From: Caulobacteraceae bacterium
GTDB lineage: Bacteria > Pseudomonadota > Alphaproteobacteria > Caulobacterales > Caulobacteraceae
DNA length: 64,000 nucleotides
Assembly (NCBI GenBank): GCA_031291645.1
Contig: JARLIQ010000007.1
Coordinates: forward strand, 42,508-106,507
Direction: 5' to 3'
The position numbers and the translations under genes were made by a program. Every line of letters begins with the position of its first letter. The first letter of the stretch is position 1. Of this stretch, positions 8,106 through 16,882 are shown piece by piece. The notes under the pieces were generated by a model. It had not been told where the DNA came from. It saw only the letters and a list, made by a program, of their open reading frames with translations, and did not search any database.

Positions 8106-8587
8106 CCTCGACAGGCGGCGCACAGGCCGTGGGCTTCGATCGAAAGACTGGAGAGCGCATAGCCGGACGCCGCGCCCAGGGCGCCGGCCAGCGGCTCGGC
8201 CGGCTGCTCCACCTCGGCCGTCGCGCCGCAGCAGTCGCAGATCAGGAAGGCCGTGGGATGCGCCCGCGCGCCGCAGCGGCAGGCGACATAGGCGTTCAGG
8301 CTCTCGATGCGGTGGGCGAAGCCCTGGCGTTCCAGGAATTCCAGCGCCCGGTAGACGGTCGGCGGCTTGGCCGGGTCGCCGCCGCCGGCGCGGAAGGCCG
8401 ACAGCAGCTCATAGGCCTTCACCGGCTGGCCGGCCGTCAGCAACAGCTCCAGCGCCCGCCGGCGCGGCGCGGTCAGCCGTTCGCTGGCGGCTTCGCACCG
8501 GCGTTCGGCGGCCGTCAGTTCGGCCGTCAGGCTGGCGCCGGAAAGACCGCGGCTGGGCTCCGATGTGTGGGCGCAGGGGCTCACCAT
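8102..8587 (-). CDS. zur: Zinc uptake regulator, Fur family
   Basis: This 161-residue Fur-superfamily repressor has the DNA-recognition helix region PTVYRALEFLERQG and is followed by AHRIESLNAYVAC, characteristic of Zur rather than Fur. Structural zinc Cys pairs are visible (ICDCCG and the C-terminal CAAC). Zur represses zinc importers and zinc-sparing genes when zinc is replete. ATG 8587 is preferred over a GTG at 8596. It is followed by the thioesterase gene with a 4-base overlap and is preceded on the same strand, after about 40 bases, by the zinc-dependent M61 peptidase gene, so co-transcription is possible. Confidence 0.85.
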   Translation of the reverse strand: MVSPCAHTSEPSRGLSGASLTAELTAAERRCEAASERLTAPRRRALELLLTAGQPVKAYELLSAFRAGGGDPAKPPTVYRALEFLERQGFAHRIESLNAYVACRCGARAHPTAFLICDCCGATAEVEQPAEPLAGALGAASGYALSSLSIEAHGLCAACRG

Positions 8588-8627
8588 GCCCCGCACCTAC
8601 GGCCGAACCGCGCCCGGCGCAAGCGGC

Positions 8628-10568
8628 CTAGCGTTTGGCGGCCAGGATGTCGTCCAGCCGGGCCGGCTGGTCGGCGATCCGCTCCAGGTGCGGGTAGCGC
8701 AGGCCGTCGTGGTAGTCGACGGTGACGGTGCGGTACTGGTTCTTGTCCTTGACCAAGAGGGCGATCGGCGCGGCGCTGGTCCTGGCCGCCTTGATCGCGT
8801 CCTTCAGCCCGTCGGGGTCATAGGCGTCGCCGTTCACCGCCACGATCTGCGTCCCCTCGGTCAGCCCGGCCTTGAACGCCGGCCCGTCCCACAGGACCTG
8901 GCCCAGCACGCCGTCCTTGCCGACATTGGCGCCGATGGAGAACAGCAGGTCCGTGCCCCCGCGGAAGCCTTCGGCGCTCTTCATGAAGTCGGTCTCGACG
9001 TCCGTGTAGACCAGCCGGTAGCCGCCGCGGGCCAGGCCGTCCAGCGGCGCGCCCGGCCCGTGACCCTCCAGCCGCTGGCGCAGGAAGCCGGCCCAGTCGT
9101 AGGGCTGGACCGCGTTCAGCGCCGCGACCACCTCGTCGAACGTGTAGGTGTCGGTGACGAGGCTGCCGTCGTGGACGCCGAAGAAGCCTCTGGCGAAGTC
9201 GTCGAGCGAGCGCCGGCCGCCCGATAGCTGGCGGATCAGGGTGTCGGCGTCGAGCCAGACCAGCTGGCCCTCCGAATAGTAGTCCTCGCTGCGCTGCCAG
9301 CTCAGCCAGGACAGCGGGCGGCGCATGGCGATGATCGGATCGTTGGTGGTGTCCTCGAGCGGGCGCCAGCTGCGCCCCACCCGGTGGTCATAGGTCGCCG
9401 CCGTCTCGGCGATCGCGTCCAGGGTCTCTTGCCGGGTCATCAGGCCCGAGCGCGCCGCCAGCACATAGCCCCAGTACTGGGTCTGGCCCTCGTAGACCCA
9501 CAGCAGGCCATCGCGCATCGGCACGTTGAAGTTCGGCGTCCACAGGTCGGCCGGCCGGCGGAACTTGCCGTTCCAGCTGTGGGTGAACTCGTGCGCGAGG
9601 AGGTCGCGGCCCGCGACGGTCTTGTCCCAGTCGATGAAGTACCTGGGTGTCGTGCCGTCCTCGCTCGACTGGTGGTGCTCCAGCCCCGCGCCGCCCATCT
9701 TGTCGCTCAGCGAGAGCAGGAAGTCGTAGTGGCCGTAGTGGTGCGAGCCGAACAGGCGGTAGGCCTGCTGCACCAGGGCCTTGTGCGCGGCGATCTGGTC
9801 GGGGGTCGCGGCCAGCTCGTCCGGCCGGTCGGCGATCACGTCCAGGCTCACCCGCTCCGGGCCGCCCGGATCGAGCTCGAAGCGCTTGAAGTTGCGTCCG
9901 GCGATCAGCGGCGAATCGACCAGGGTGTCCAGGGGGGTCGGCTTGAAGCTCGCCGAGCCGTCGGCGGCCGAGGCGGTCTCCAGGGCGGTGGCGTAGCTGA
10001 AGCCGTCGGGCAGCCTGACGCTGGCCTCGACCGGGATCTGGCGGGCGAAATAGCCGGCGGGATAGAGGACGACGGCGTTCCACTCGACGTTCAGCATCGC
10101 CGGGGTCATCACCACCCGGCCTTCGCGGGCGGAGACGGGCGACAGGAACTGGAAGACCAGGTCCAGGGCGCTGGCGCCCGCCGGCGCGTCGACATGGAAG
10201 GCGTAGACGTCGACCGGATCGCGCCGCCAGGCCACCGGCTGGCCGTTGGCCGTGATCGTCAGGCCGGCCAGCTTGTCGATCGGCCCGGTCGGGGAGTGAT
10301 TGCCCGGCAGCCACTTGGGATAGAGCAGGGTGATCGGGCCCGCTGCCTGGATCGGCACGCGCTCGCGCACCGCGAAGATCCCATGGGTCAGGTCGGTCGC
10401 ATCGACCGACAGCTGCAAGGCGCCGGGATAGGGAAGGTCCTGGGGCGCGGCGATGGCCGGCGCGGGCGTCGCCGGCTGGGGCAGGCTCTGGGCGGCGGCC
10501 GGCGGGCCGAAGGCGAAAGCGAGCGCCGCGGCGGCGCTGGCGGCGGACAGACGGGACGAGGACTTCAC
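8628..10568 (-). CDS. Exported M61 family metallopeptidase (glycyl aminopeptidase type) with PDZ domain
   Basis: This 646-residue zinc peptidase begins with a cleavable signal peptide ending near PPAAAQS. The zinc site is HEFTHSWNGK (HExxH), and the downstream VYEGQTQYWGYVL supplies the third ligand Glu, as in M61 enzymes. The last 100 or so residues form a PDZ-like domain (IGANVGKDGVLGQVLWDGPA, then FKAGLTEGTQIVAVNG). The frame is open to 10667, but GTG 10568 is selected because GGAG lies six bases upstream and it places the signal peptide at the N-terminus. The family prefers N-terminal Gly or Ala peptides. It is divergent from the chemoreceptor gene. Confidence 0.88.
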   Translation of the reverse strand: MKSSSRLSAASAAAALAFAFGPPAAAQSLPQPATPAPAIAAPQDLPYPGALQLSVDATDLTHGIFAVRERVPIQAAGPITLLYPKWLPGNHSPTGPIDKLAGLTITANGQPVAWRRDPVDVYAFHVDAPAGASALDLVFQFLSPVSAREGRVVMTPAMLNVEWNAVVLYPAGYFARQIPVEASVRLPDGFSYATALETASAADGSASFKPTPLDTLVDSPLIAGRNFKRFELDPGGPERVSLDVIADRPDELAATPDQIAAHKALVQQAYRLFGSHHYGHYDFLLSLSDKMGGAGLEHHQSSEDGTTPRYFIDWDKTVAGRDLLAHEFTHSWNGKFRRPADLWTPNFNVPMRDGLLWVYEGQTQYWGYVLAARSGLMTRQETLDAIAETAATYDHRVGRSWRPLEDTTNDPIIAMRRPLSWLSWQRSEDYYSEGQLVWLDADTLIRQLSGGRRSLDDFARGFFGVHDGSLVTDTYTFDEVVAALNAVQPYDWAGFLRQRLEGHGPGAPLDGLARGGYRLVYTDVETDFMKSAEGFRGGTDLLFSIGANVGKDGVLGQVLWDGPAFKAGLTEGTQIVAVNGDAYDPDGLKDAIKAARTSAAPIALLVKDKNQYRTVTVDYHDGLRYPHLERIADQPARLDDILAAKR

Positions 10569-10895
10569 GGGAGGCTCCGCTACGCGAACAAACCAGCCCT
10601 CTACCACTTCCGCGCGCGGCCCGGCGAGCCAAACCGTCGGCGTGCGCCGTCCCGGCCGCATCGACAATGATCCGAACGCTGCTTTCAGCTTGGCCGTTTT
10701 GGAACTCTTAACCAGGCCGACCTAGTCGTGGCTTCCGGAGAACGCAGCGAATCAAAGCTCGATGGCGGCGCCGCGGTGGCGGCGACGAAGGGGCGGGCTC
10801 GGGCCGGAGCGCCCACGCTGCGAGCGGACAACAATCCACTTGCACCGGCTGGCGCCCGCTCTGGGCGCAGGCCGGAATCGGAGCAGTCGAGCCCC
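10569..10895. other. Divergent intergenic region between the M61 peptidase and the chemoreceptor
   Basis: These 327 bases lie between two divergent starts. The only notable motif is TTTT-N7-TTAAC at 10697-10712, a partial match to the CtrA site TTAA-N7-TTAAC. The chemoreceptor frame is open through most of the region, from a GTG at 10728, but that stretch lacks similarity to globin-MCP N-termini. No RNA gene or repeat is seen. Confidence 0.5.
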
Positions 10896-12497
10896 ATGGC
10901 CCAAGACGAAGTGCTGGACGAGCGCTTGAACTTCATCCGGCTGGACGCCGAGGCGCAGGCCAGGATCCGGGCGGTCAAGCCGATGATCATGCGCGAGCTG
11001 CCGGCGGTGCTCGACGCCTTCTACGACCAGGTCCGGGCCTTCCCGCAGACGCGGGCCTTCTTCCCCGACCCGGCCAGGATGGCCGCCGCCAAGGATCGCC
11101 AGCTCGCCCACTGGGAGCGGGTCTCCAGCGGCCAGTTCGACCAGGCCTACCTCAGCGCCGTCACCAAGGTCGGCCAGACCCATGCGCGCGTCGGCCTCGA
11201 GCCGCGGTGGTACATCGGCGGCTACGCCTTGATGCTCGAGGCGCTGGTCGGCGCGGTGCTGGAGGCGCGCTGGCCGAAGGGCGGCTTCGGCGCCAAGGGG
11301 CCTGGCGTCAAGCAGGTCGCGGCCGAGTTGGGCGCGGTGGTCAAGGCGACCCTGCTGGACATGGACCTGTCGATCTCGGTCTATCTTGAGGCCTCGGAGA
11401 GCGCGCGCAAGGCGGCCGAGGAGCGGGCCAAGGCGACCAGCGCGGCGGTGATCGACGCCATCGGCGACGCGCTGTCCGCCCTGGCGGAAGGCGACCTGAC
11501 CCATCGGATCGGCGACGAGCTGCCTGACGAGTACGGGCGCCTGCGGGACGATTTCAACGCCGCGCTCGCGCGCATGGCCGGGACCGTGGCGGTCATCCAG
11601 TCCAGCGCCGGCGGCATCAACGCCAGCACCGACGAGATCAGCCAGGCCTCCGACGACCTCTCGCGGCGCACCGAGCACCAGGCCGCGAGCCTCGAGGAGA
11701 CCGCCGCCGCCCTGGACGAGATCACCGCCACGGTGAGGCAGACCGCCGACGGCGCGCGCCAGGCGAACGACGCCGTCCACGCCGCCAGCGGCGCCGCCCG
11801 CCGCTCGCACGAGGTGGTGACCAAGGCGGTCGCGGCCATGGGCGAGATCGAGCACTCCTCGCAGCAGATCACCCAGATCATCGGGGTGATCGACGAGATC
11901 GCCTTCCAGACCAACCTTCTGGCGCTGAACGCGGGGGTCGAGGCGGCGCGCGCGGGCGACGCCGGCCGCGGCTTCGCCGTGGTGGCGCAGGAGGTGCGGG
12001 CCCTGGCTCAGCGCTCGGCCGACGCCGCCAAGCAGATCAAGACCCTGATCTCGACCTCGTCCCAGCACGTCAACCAGGGCGTCTCGCTGGTGCGCGAGAC
12101 GGGCGAGGCGCTGGAGTCGATCGTCGCCAGCGTCGATCAGATCGACGGCCTGGTTTCGGAGATCGCCGCCTCGGCCAACGAACAGTCGAGCGGGCTCGGC
12201 GAGGTCAACGTCGCGATCAACCAGATGGACCAGGTGGTCCAGCAGAATGCGGCCATGGTCGAGCAGTCCACCGCCGCCGCCCATTCGCTCAAGGCCGACA
12301 CGAACGACCTCGCCAGGGCGGTCTCGGTCTTCAGGATCGACGACGAGCACCCGGCCGCGGTGCGCGCGCCGCGGCCGGTGGACGCGGCCGCCCGGCCGGT
12401 CCGCTCGCCGGTCCATGCGATGAACCGCAAGCTGTCGGCCAGCCTCGGCGCGCGGCCGGCGAGCGCCTCGGCCGGCCGCGGCCGGGAGGAGTTCTAG
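10896..12497 (+). CDS. Globin-coupled methyl-accepting chemotaxis protein (soluble aerotaxis-type receptor)
   Basis: This 533-residue cytoplasmic receptor has no membrane segments. The N-terminal 170 or so residues form a globin sensor (protoglobin type) with the probable haem-ligating proximal His96 (THARVGLEPRWYIGGY). A HAMP-like linker follows (about 185-235), then the MCP signalling coiled coil with the invariant hairpin tip EIAFQTNLLALNAGVEAARA, which binds CheA/CheW. Such proteins sense oxygen and steer aerotaxis (HemAT). ATG 10896 is chosen because MAQDEVLDERLNF is where globin similarity begins; the frame is open to 10728. It is convergent with, and touches, the DHS-like gene. Confidence 0.9.
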   Translation: MAQDEVLDERLNFIRLDAEAQARIRAVKPMIMRELPAVLDAFYDQVRAFPQTRAFFPDPARMAAAKDRQLAHWERVSSGQFDQAYLSAVTKVGQTHARVGLEPRWYIGGYALMLEALVGAVLEARWPKGGFGAKGPGVKQVAAELGAVVKATLLDMDLSISVYLEASESARKAAEERAKATSAAVIDAIGDALSALAEGDLTHRIGDELPDEYGRLRDDFNAALARMAGTVAVIQSSAGGINASTDEISQASDDLSRRTEHQAASLEETAAALDEITATVRQTADGARQANDAVHAASGAARRSHEVVTKAVAAMGEIEHSSQQITQIIGVIDEIAFQTNLLALNAGVEAARAGDAGRGFAVVAQEVRALAQRSADAAKQIKTLISTSSQHVNQGVSLVRETGEALESIVASVDQIDGLVSEIAASANEQSSGLGEVNVAINQMDQVVQQNAAMVEQSTAAAHSLKADTNDLARAVSVFRIDDEHPAAVRAPRPVDAAARPVRSPVHAMNRKLSASLGARPASASAGRGREEF

Positions 12498-13552
12498 GCC
12501 GCTACGGGGGCGAACAGCTTCGCCCAGCGGCGCTTCTCGCGGGCCTTCCAGCCGGCGCGGTGATAGGCGTCCGAGGCGATCAGCGGCACGACCGTGGTCG
12601 CCTCGGCGAACACCATCTGCTCGTAGGTCACGTCGACCTTGCCCCAGGAGCAGGCCTCCTTGAGGGTCGAGGACGAACAGGCCCCGTCGCGCACATCGGC
12701 GACGGTGATCTGGACGGCGTAGCGGTGCATCTCGGCCTCGAGCCCGAGGATCTCGGCGCACACTACCGTGTCCTGGGCGAAGTTCTTGGGCACCCCGCCG
12801 CCGACCATGAACAGGCCGGTGGTCCCGGCGGCGATCTTGACGTCCGTCAGCTCGCGGAAATCGGCCACCGAGTCGATGGTCAGATAGGGCTTCTTGGCCT
12901 TGATCCGCTCGGCCTGGTGCTTGACCAGGCCGAAGCCGGCCGACGAGTCGGTGAAGGCCGGGCAGAAGATCGGCGCGCCCTCTTCGTAGGCGGTCTGGAT
13001 CAGCGAGCCGGGCTTCTTGGCGTTGCCGGCGGCGAGCCACTTGCCGATCTCGTGGATGAACTCGCGCGAGGAATAGGGGCGCGGCTCCAGGCTGTCGGCG
13101 ATCACCTTGATCGCGTGGTCGCAGGCCTGCAGCTCCTCCTCGTCGATGTAGGTGTCGTAGATCCGGTCGATGTAGAGCGCGCGCAGGTCGCGGTCGTCGA
13201 CCTCGGCGGCGGCCTGATAGTGCTTGAAGCCGAGCGCTTCGAAGAAATCCATGTCGATGATCGAGGCGCCGGTGGCGACCACGGCGTCGATCATGCCGTA
13301 GGCGATCATGTCGCGGTAGACGTGCATGCAGCCGCCGGCGCTGGTCGAGCCGGCCAGGGTGAGCCACACCGAACAGTCCTTGTCCTCGATCGCCATCGAC
13401 AGGATGTCGGCCGCCCGCGCGGTGTCCCGCGAGGTGAAGCTCATCTTGCGCATGGCGTCGATCACCGGCCGCGCGTCATAGGCGGCGATGTCGACATGCT
13501 CGACGGTCTTGGAAAGTAGCTCGGCCTTGGTGTTCGGCGCGGGAGCGTTCAT
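12494..13552 (-). CDS. Deoxyhypusine synthase-like protein (bacterial DHSL; probable polyamine-modifying enzyme)
   Basis: This 352-residue enzyme belongs to the deoxyhypusine synthase family. The NAD-binding region (TLAGSTSAGG near 66-74, VVATGASIID near 91-100) and the catalytic-lysine motif SWGK (Lys305, in ACSWGKVD) are intact. Bacteria lack eIF5A, so the substrate is not hypusine precursor; known bacterial homologues act on putrescine- or agmatine-type amines (homospermidine or guanidino-polyamine synthesis). Its position just downstream of ornithine decarboxylase on the same strand supports a role in using the putrescine made there. The product cannot be determined from sequence. It ends abutting the convergent chemoreceptor gene. 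Confidence 0.85.
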   Translation of the reverse strand: MNAPAPNTKAELLSKTVEHVDIAAYDARPVIDAMRKMSFTSRDTARAADILSMAIEDKDCSVWLTLAGSTSAGGCMHVYRDMIAYGMIDAVVATGASIIDMDFFEALGFKHYQAAAEVDDRDLRALYIDRIYDTYIDEEELQACDHAIKVIADSLEPRPYSSREFIHEIGKWLAAGNAKKPGSLIQTAYEEGAPIFCPAFTDSSAGFGLVKHQAERIKAKKPYLTIDSVADFRELTDVKIAAGTTGLFMVGGGVPKNFAQDTVVCAEILGLEAEMHRYAVQITVADVRDGACSSSTLKEACSWGKVDVTYEQMVFAEATTVVPLIASDAYHRAGWKAREKRRWAKLFAPVAA

Positions 13553-13635
13553 CGGGAGGTTTCCCTTCGATCTGAGCGCCCGTCCATGATGGAGGCGCGG
13601 ACTCGGACGGAGCGACGAGTCCGCGCAAAGGTTTG

Positions 13636-14877
13636 CTACCGCCGTCGGCGCTTCTTGCTCCGCGCCCGCGACAGTTTAACGACCGTGGCGGCTTCCAGCC
13701 GGGGCGTGGCGATCGAACGCGGCGCCAGGCCGTAGGTCGAGGCCATAGGCGCATCCTCGACCTCGGCGACGTCGAGGTCGCCGTAGCCGTTGAACCGCGT
13801 CGTCATGGCCACGCCGTAGGCGCCCAGCATGCCGATCTCGACATAGTCGCCCTCGCCCACGTCCTCGGGCAGCCAGAACGGCCCGGGCATGTGGTCGATG
13901 GAATCGCAGGTCGGCCCGTAGAAGCGGAACGGCTTCAGGGCGGCCACGGACGGCGCGCCGTCGCGCACCAGCTTCACCGGGAACGGCCACTTGGAATGGG
14001 TGGCGTCGAACAGCGAGCCGTAGGAGCCGTCGTTCAGATAGAGGGCGTCGCCCTTGCGCAGCTCGACCTTGGCCAGCACCGAGGAGGACTCGGCCACCAG
14101 CGCGCGGCCGGGCTCGCACCACAGCTCGGTCGTCTCGTGCACCATCATCTCGGCGAAGCCGCGGTCGATGGAGTCGATGTAGTCGGTCAGCGCCGGCGGG
14201 ACCATGCCCGGATAGACCGACGGGAAGCCGCCGCCCACGTCCACCACGTCGGCGAAGACGCCGGCGCGGACCAGGGCGCGCGAGGCCTGGGCCATCGCCG
14301 CCTGGTAGGCGGTCGGGCGCATGCACTGGCTGCCGACGTGGAAGGCCACGCCCATCAGGTCCTGGGTCGCGCGCCGCGCGGCCAGCAGCAGGGCGGGCGC
14401 GTCGTGGGCCTCGACGCCGAACTTGCCGGCCAGCGGATAGGACGAGCCGTCCGCCTGGACGGCCAGCCGGACCATCAGGTTCAGGTCGCGGGCCTTGCCG
14501 GTGGCGTCGAGGATCTTGGCCAGTTCCTCATGGGTGTCGAACGAGAAGGTCCGGACCCCATGGTCGAAGTAGGCGGCCGAGATCGCCGCCCGGCTCTTGA
14601 CCGGGTGCATGAAGGCCATGCGCGCGCCTGGCGCGTGCTCGGCGACCAGTTCGATCTCCGGCAGCGAGGCGACGTCGAAGTTGGTGATGCCGTTCTCCGC
14701 CAGGGCCTTGATCACCCACGGCGATGGGTTGGCCTTGACGGCGTAGAGGACGTCGCCTTTGAAGTTGGACTGGAACCAGCGGGCCGCTAGGGCTACGGCG
14801 TCCGGTCGCACGAGTGCGACAGGACGTTCCGGCGACCGCTCACGGACCAGGTCCAGGGGCGAATGGTACGTGTGCAA
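13636..14877 (-). CDS. Ornithine decarboxylase, PLP fold III (alanine-racemase-like)
   Basis: The enzyme decarboxylates ornithine to putrescine. The PLP lysine is Lys48 in YAVKANP; the glycine-rich phosphate loop is VVDVGGGFPS; and the active-site motif GPTCDSID near the C-terminus is typical of ODC, whereas diaminopimelate decarboxylases differ there. The frame is open to 15054, but translation most likely starts at TTG 14877 (MHTYHSP), where AGGGGG lies nine bases upstream; this gives 413 residues, the usual length. The C-terminus is very basic (RARSKKRRRR). It is followed by the DHS-like gene. Lysine or bifunctional activity cannot be excluded. Confidence 0.88.
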   Translation of the reverse strand: MHTYHSPLDLVRERSPERPVALVRPDAVALAARWFQSNFKGDVLYAVKANPSPWVIKALAENGITNFDVASLPEIELVAEHAPGARMAFMHPVKSRAAISAAYFDHGVRTFSFDTHEELAKILDATGKARDLNLMVRLAVQADGSSYPLAGKFGVEAHDAPALLLAARRATQDLMGVAFHVGSQCMRPTAYQAAMAQASRALVRAGVFADVVDVGGGFPSVYPGMVPPALTDYIDSIDRGFAEMMVHETTELWCEPGRALVAESSSVLAKVELRKGDALYLNDGSYGSLFDATHSKWPFPVKLVRDGAPSVAALKPFRFYGPTCDSIDHMPGPFWLPEDVGEGDYVEIGMLGAYGVAMTTRFNGYGDLDVAEVEDAPMASTYGLAPRSIATPRLEAATVVKLSRARSKKRRRR

Positions 14878-14958
14878 TTCACGTAACCCCCTGCAGATTG
14901 TTGAACCCAGGCCGGCGTTAGCAGCGTGATAGTGGACAACGGGTCCGCCGGAGCGCGC

Positions 14959-14987
14959 GAGATAGGGTCTGCGGCCCGCAATGTAAA
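14959..14987 (-). promoter_or_regulatory. Candidate housekeeping promoter for the ornithine decarboxylase gene
   Basis: On the minus strand TTTACA (14987-14982) and TATCTC (14964-14959) are separated by 17 bases, a fair match to TTGACA-N17-TATAAT. This would give a leader of about 75 bases ahead of the TTG start. The -10 element is weak, so this is tentative. Confidence 0.35.
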
Positions 14988-15101
14988 GGGTTTTAGTGTG
15001 ACAGTGCGACTTGCCCCGGTCATCAAAGTTTCGCATCCCTCGGCCATTGCGCATGGGATGCCGACCCCAAGCCCCCGCCGGACACGGAGCCCGACCAGGA
15101 G

Positions 15102-15896
15102 ATGACGTCCAACGCCGTCCTTTCGGTTCGCGCGGCCTCCAAGACCTTCGGGACCCGCAAGGCGCTCGACGGGGTTTCGGTGAGCGTCGGCCGCGGCGAG
15201 ATGGTCGCCCTGATCGGCCCGTCCGGCTCGGGCAAGTCGACCCTGCTGCGCGCCATGACCGGCCTTGGCCGCATCGACGCCGGCGAGGGGACGGTCGAGG
15301 CCTTCGGCGAGGTGGTCCAGGCCCACGGCCGGGTCAGCGACAGGGTCCGCCAGGTGCGCGCGCGCATCGGCATGATCTTCCAGCAGTTCAACCTCGTGGG
15401 CCGGCTGAGCCTGTTCACCAATGTCGCCCTGGGCATGCTGGGCCGACTGGGGTTCTGGCGCGGGCTGTTCGGCCTGTGGCCCGCCGCCGAGAAGACCGGC
15501 GTGATGGCCGCCCTGGTGCGCGTGGGCGTCGCCGACTACGCCGGCCAGCGGGCCGCGACCCTGTCCGGCGGCCAGCAGCAGCGCGCCGCCATCGCCCGGG
15601 CCCTGGTCCAGAAGGCCGAAGTGATCCTGGCCGACGAGCCGGTCGCCTCGCTCGACCCGGTCTCGGCGCGGCGGGTGATGGAACTGCTGTGCGACCTCAA
15701 CCGCGACGAGGCGATCAGCGTGGTCGTCTGCCTGCACCAGGTCGATTATGCGATGCGCTACTGCCCGCGGGTGGTGGCGCTGAAGGCCGGCAAGGTGGTC
15801 TATGACGGGCCGAGCCGCGGCCTCAGCCACGAGCGTCTGGTCGACATCTATGGCCCGGAGATCGAAGAGGTCTTCTGGGAAGGGGGACAGAAATGA
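15102..15896 (+). CDS. phnC: Phosphonate-type ABC transporter ATP-binding protein
   Basis: This 264-residue ABC ATPase has Walker [11 protein letters not shown]-loop [10 protein letters not shown], signature LSGGQQQR and Walker [14 protein letters not shown]. The PhnC family is recognised by [19 protein letters not shown]. It is the first gene of phnCDE, with an ATGA overlap into phnD. No C-P lyase genes are nearby, so the imported ligand could be a phosphonate, phosphite or a phosphate ester. It is divergent from the ornithine decarboxylase gene across about 220 bases. Confidence 0.93.
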   Translation: MTSNAVLSVRAASKTFGTRKALDGVSVSVGRGEMVALIGPSGSGKSTLLRAMTGLGRIDAGEGTVEAFGEVVQAHGRVSDRVRQVRARIGMIFQQFNLVGRLSLFTNVALGMLGRLGFWRGLFGLWPAAEKTGVMAALVRVGVADYAGQRAATLSGGQQQRAAIARALVQKAEVILADEPVASLDPVSARRVMELLCDLNRDEAISVVVCLHQVDYAMRYCPRVVALKAGKVVYDGPSRGLSHERLVDIYGPEIEEVFWEGGQK

Positions 15897-16882
15897 TCCG
15901 CAAGGCCCTGGCCGCCGCCGCGATGGCCGCCGCCGCCCTGATGTCCGGCTGCTCCAAGGCGCCGGCGTCGGACGCCAATGTGATCAACTTCTCGATCCTC
16001 TCGGCCGAGGACCAGCGATCGATGTCCAGGGTCTGGCAGCCGCTGCTGGACGACATGCACGCCCAGACCGGCCTGACGGTGAAGGCCTTCTACGCCACCA
16101 ACTACACCTCGCTGATCGAGGCCATGCGGTTCAAGCAGGTCCAGATCGGCTGGTTCTCGGCCCTGCCGACGCTGGAGGCGGTGCGCCGGGCAGACGCCGA
16201 GGTCATGGCCCGGGTGGTCGATCCCGGCGGCGAGGGGGTCTACGAGTCGGTGCTGATCACCCGCAAGGGCTCGGGGATCACGCTGGACGACGTGCTCAAG
16301 TGCGGCAAGCGCTACAATTTCGGCATCGGCGACGCCCGCTCGACCTCGGGCACCCTGGCTCCGATGGCCTATGTGTTCATTCCCCACAAGATCGAGCCCA
16401 GCGACTGCTTCAAGGTGGTCCGCTCGGCCAGCCACCAGTCGAACCTGTTCTCGGTCGCCAACGGCGTGCTGGACGTGGCCACCAACAACACCGTCGGCCT
16501 GCTGTTCGCCAAGCGGGAGAACCCGGACTTGGCATCCAAGATCCAGGTGATCTGGACCTCACCGCCGCTGCCGGAGTCCTCGATCGTCGTGCGCAACGAC
16601 CTTGACCCGGCGGTCAAGGCCAAGCTGAAGACCTTCTTCCTGCAGTACGGGACCCAGCCGGGGCCGCAGGGTGACCACGAACGGGCGGTGCTCAAGGGCC
16701 TGGCCTATGGCGGTTTCCGCCCCGCCGACCCGGGCTACCTGGACCCGGTCATCCAGATGGACGCCAGCCAGGCTCTCTACGAGGCCCGCCGCTCGGGCGA
16801 CGCGGGCAAGATCGCCGCGGCCCAGAGCGTCTACGACTCGGCGATGGCCCAGGTCGCGTCCCACCACGCCGCCAAGCCGTGA
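15893..16882 (+). CDS. phnD: Phosphonate-type ABC transporter substrate-binding lipoprotein
   Basis: This 329-residue periplasmic binding protein has a lipoprotein signal with lipobox MSGC (Cys20), so it is probably anchored. The PhnD fold is shown by [20 protein letters not shown] near residue 64 and [20 protein letters not shown], the family's phosphonate-binding segments (YxS...STSG). Translation is coupled to phnC by an ATGA overlap and to phnE by GTGA. The ligand could be 2-aminoethylphosphonate, phosphite or methylphosphonate. Confidence 0.92.
   Translation: MIRKALAAAAMAAAALMSGCSKAPASDANVINFSILSAEDQRSMSRVWQPLLDDMHAQTGLTVKAFYATNYTSLIEAMRFKQVQIGWFSALPTLEAVRRADAEVMARVVDPGGEGVYESVLITRKGSGITLDDVLKCGKRYNFGIGDARSTSGTLAPMAYVFIPHKIEPSDCFKVVRSASHQSNLFSVANGVLDVATNNTVGLLFAKRENPDLASKIQVIWTSPPLPESSIVVRNDLDPAVKAKLKTFFLQYGTQPGPQGDHERAVLKGLAYGGFRPADPGYLDPVIQMDASQALYEARRSGDAGKIAAAQSVYDSAMAQVASHHAAKP

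Noticed and set aside
14878..15101. Possible speF-type leader RNA before ornithine decarboxylase
   Set aside because: The leader from the best promoter is only about 75 bases and no recognisable conserved stems were found; cannot be supported by eye.
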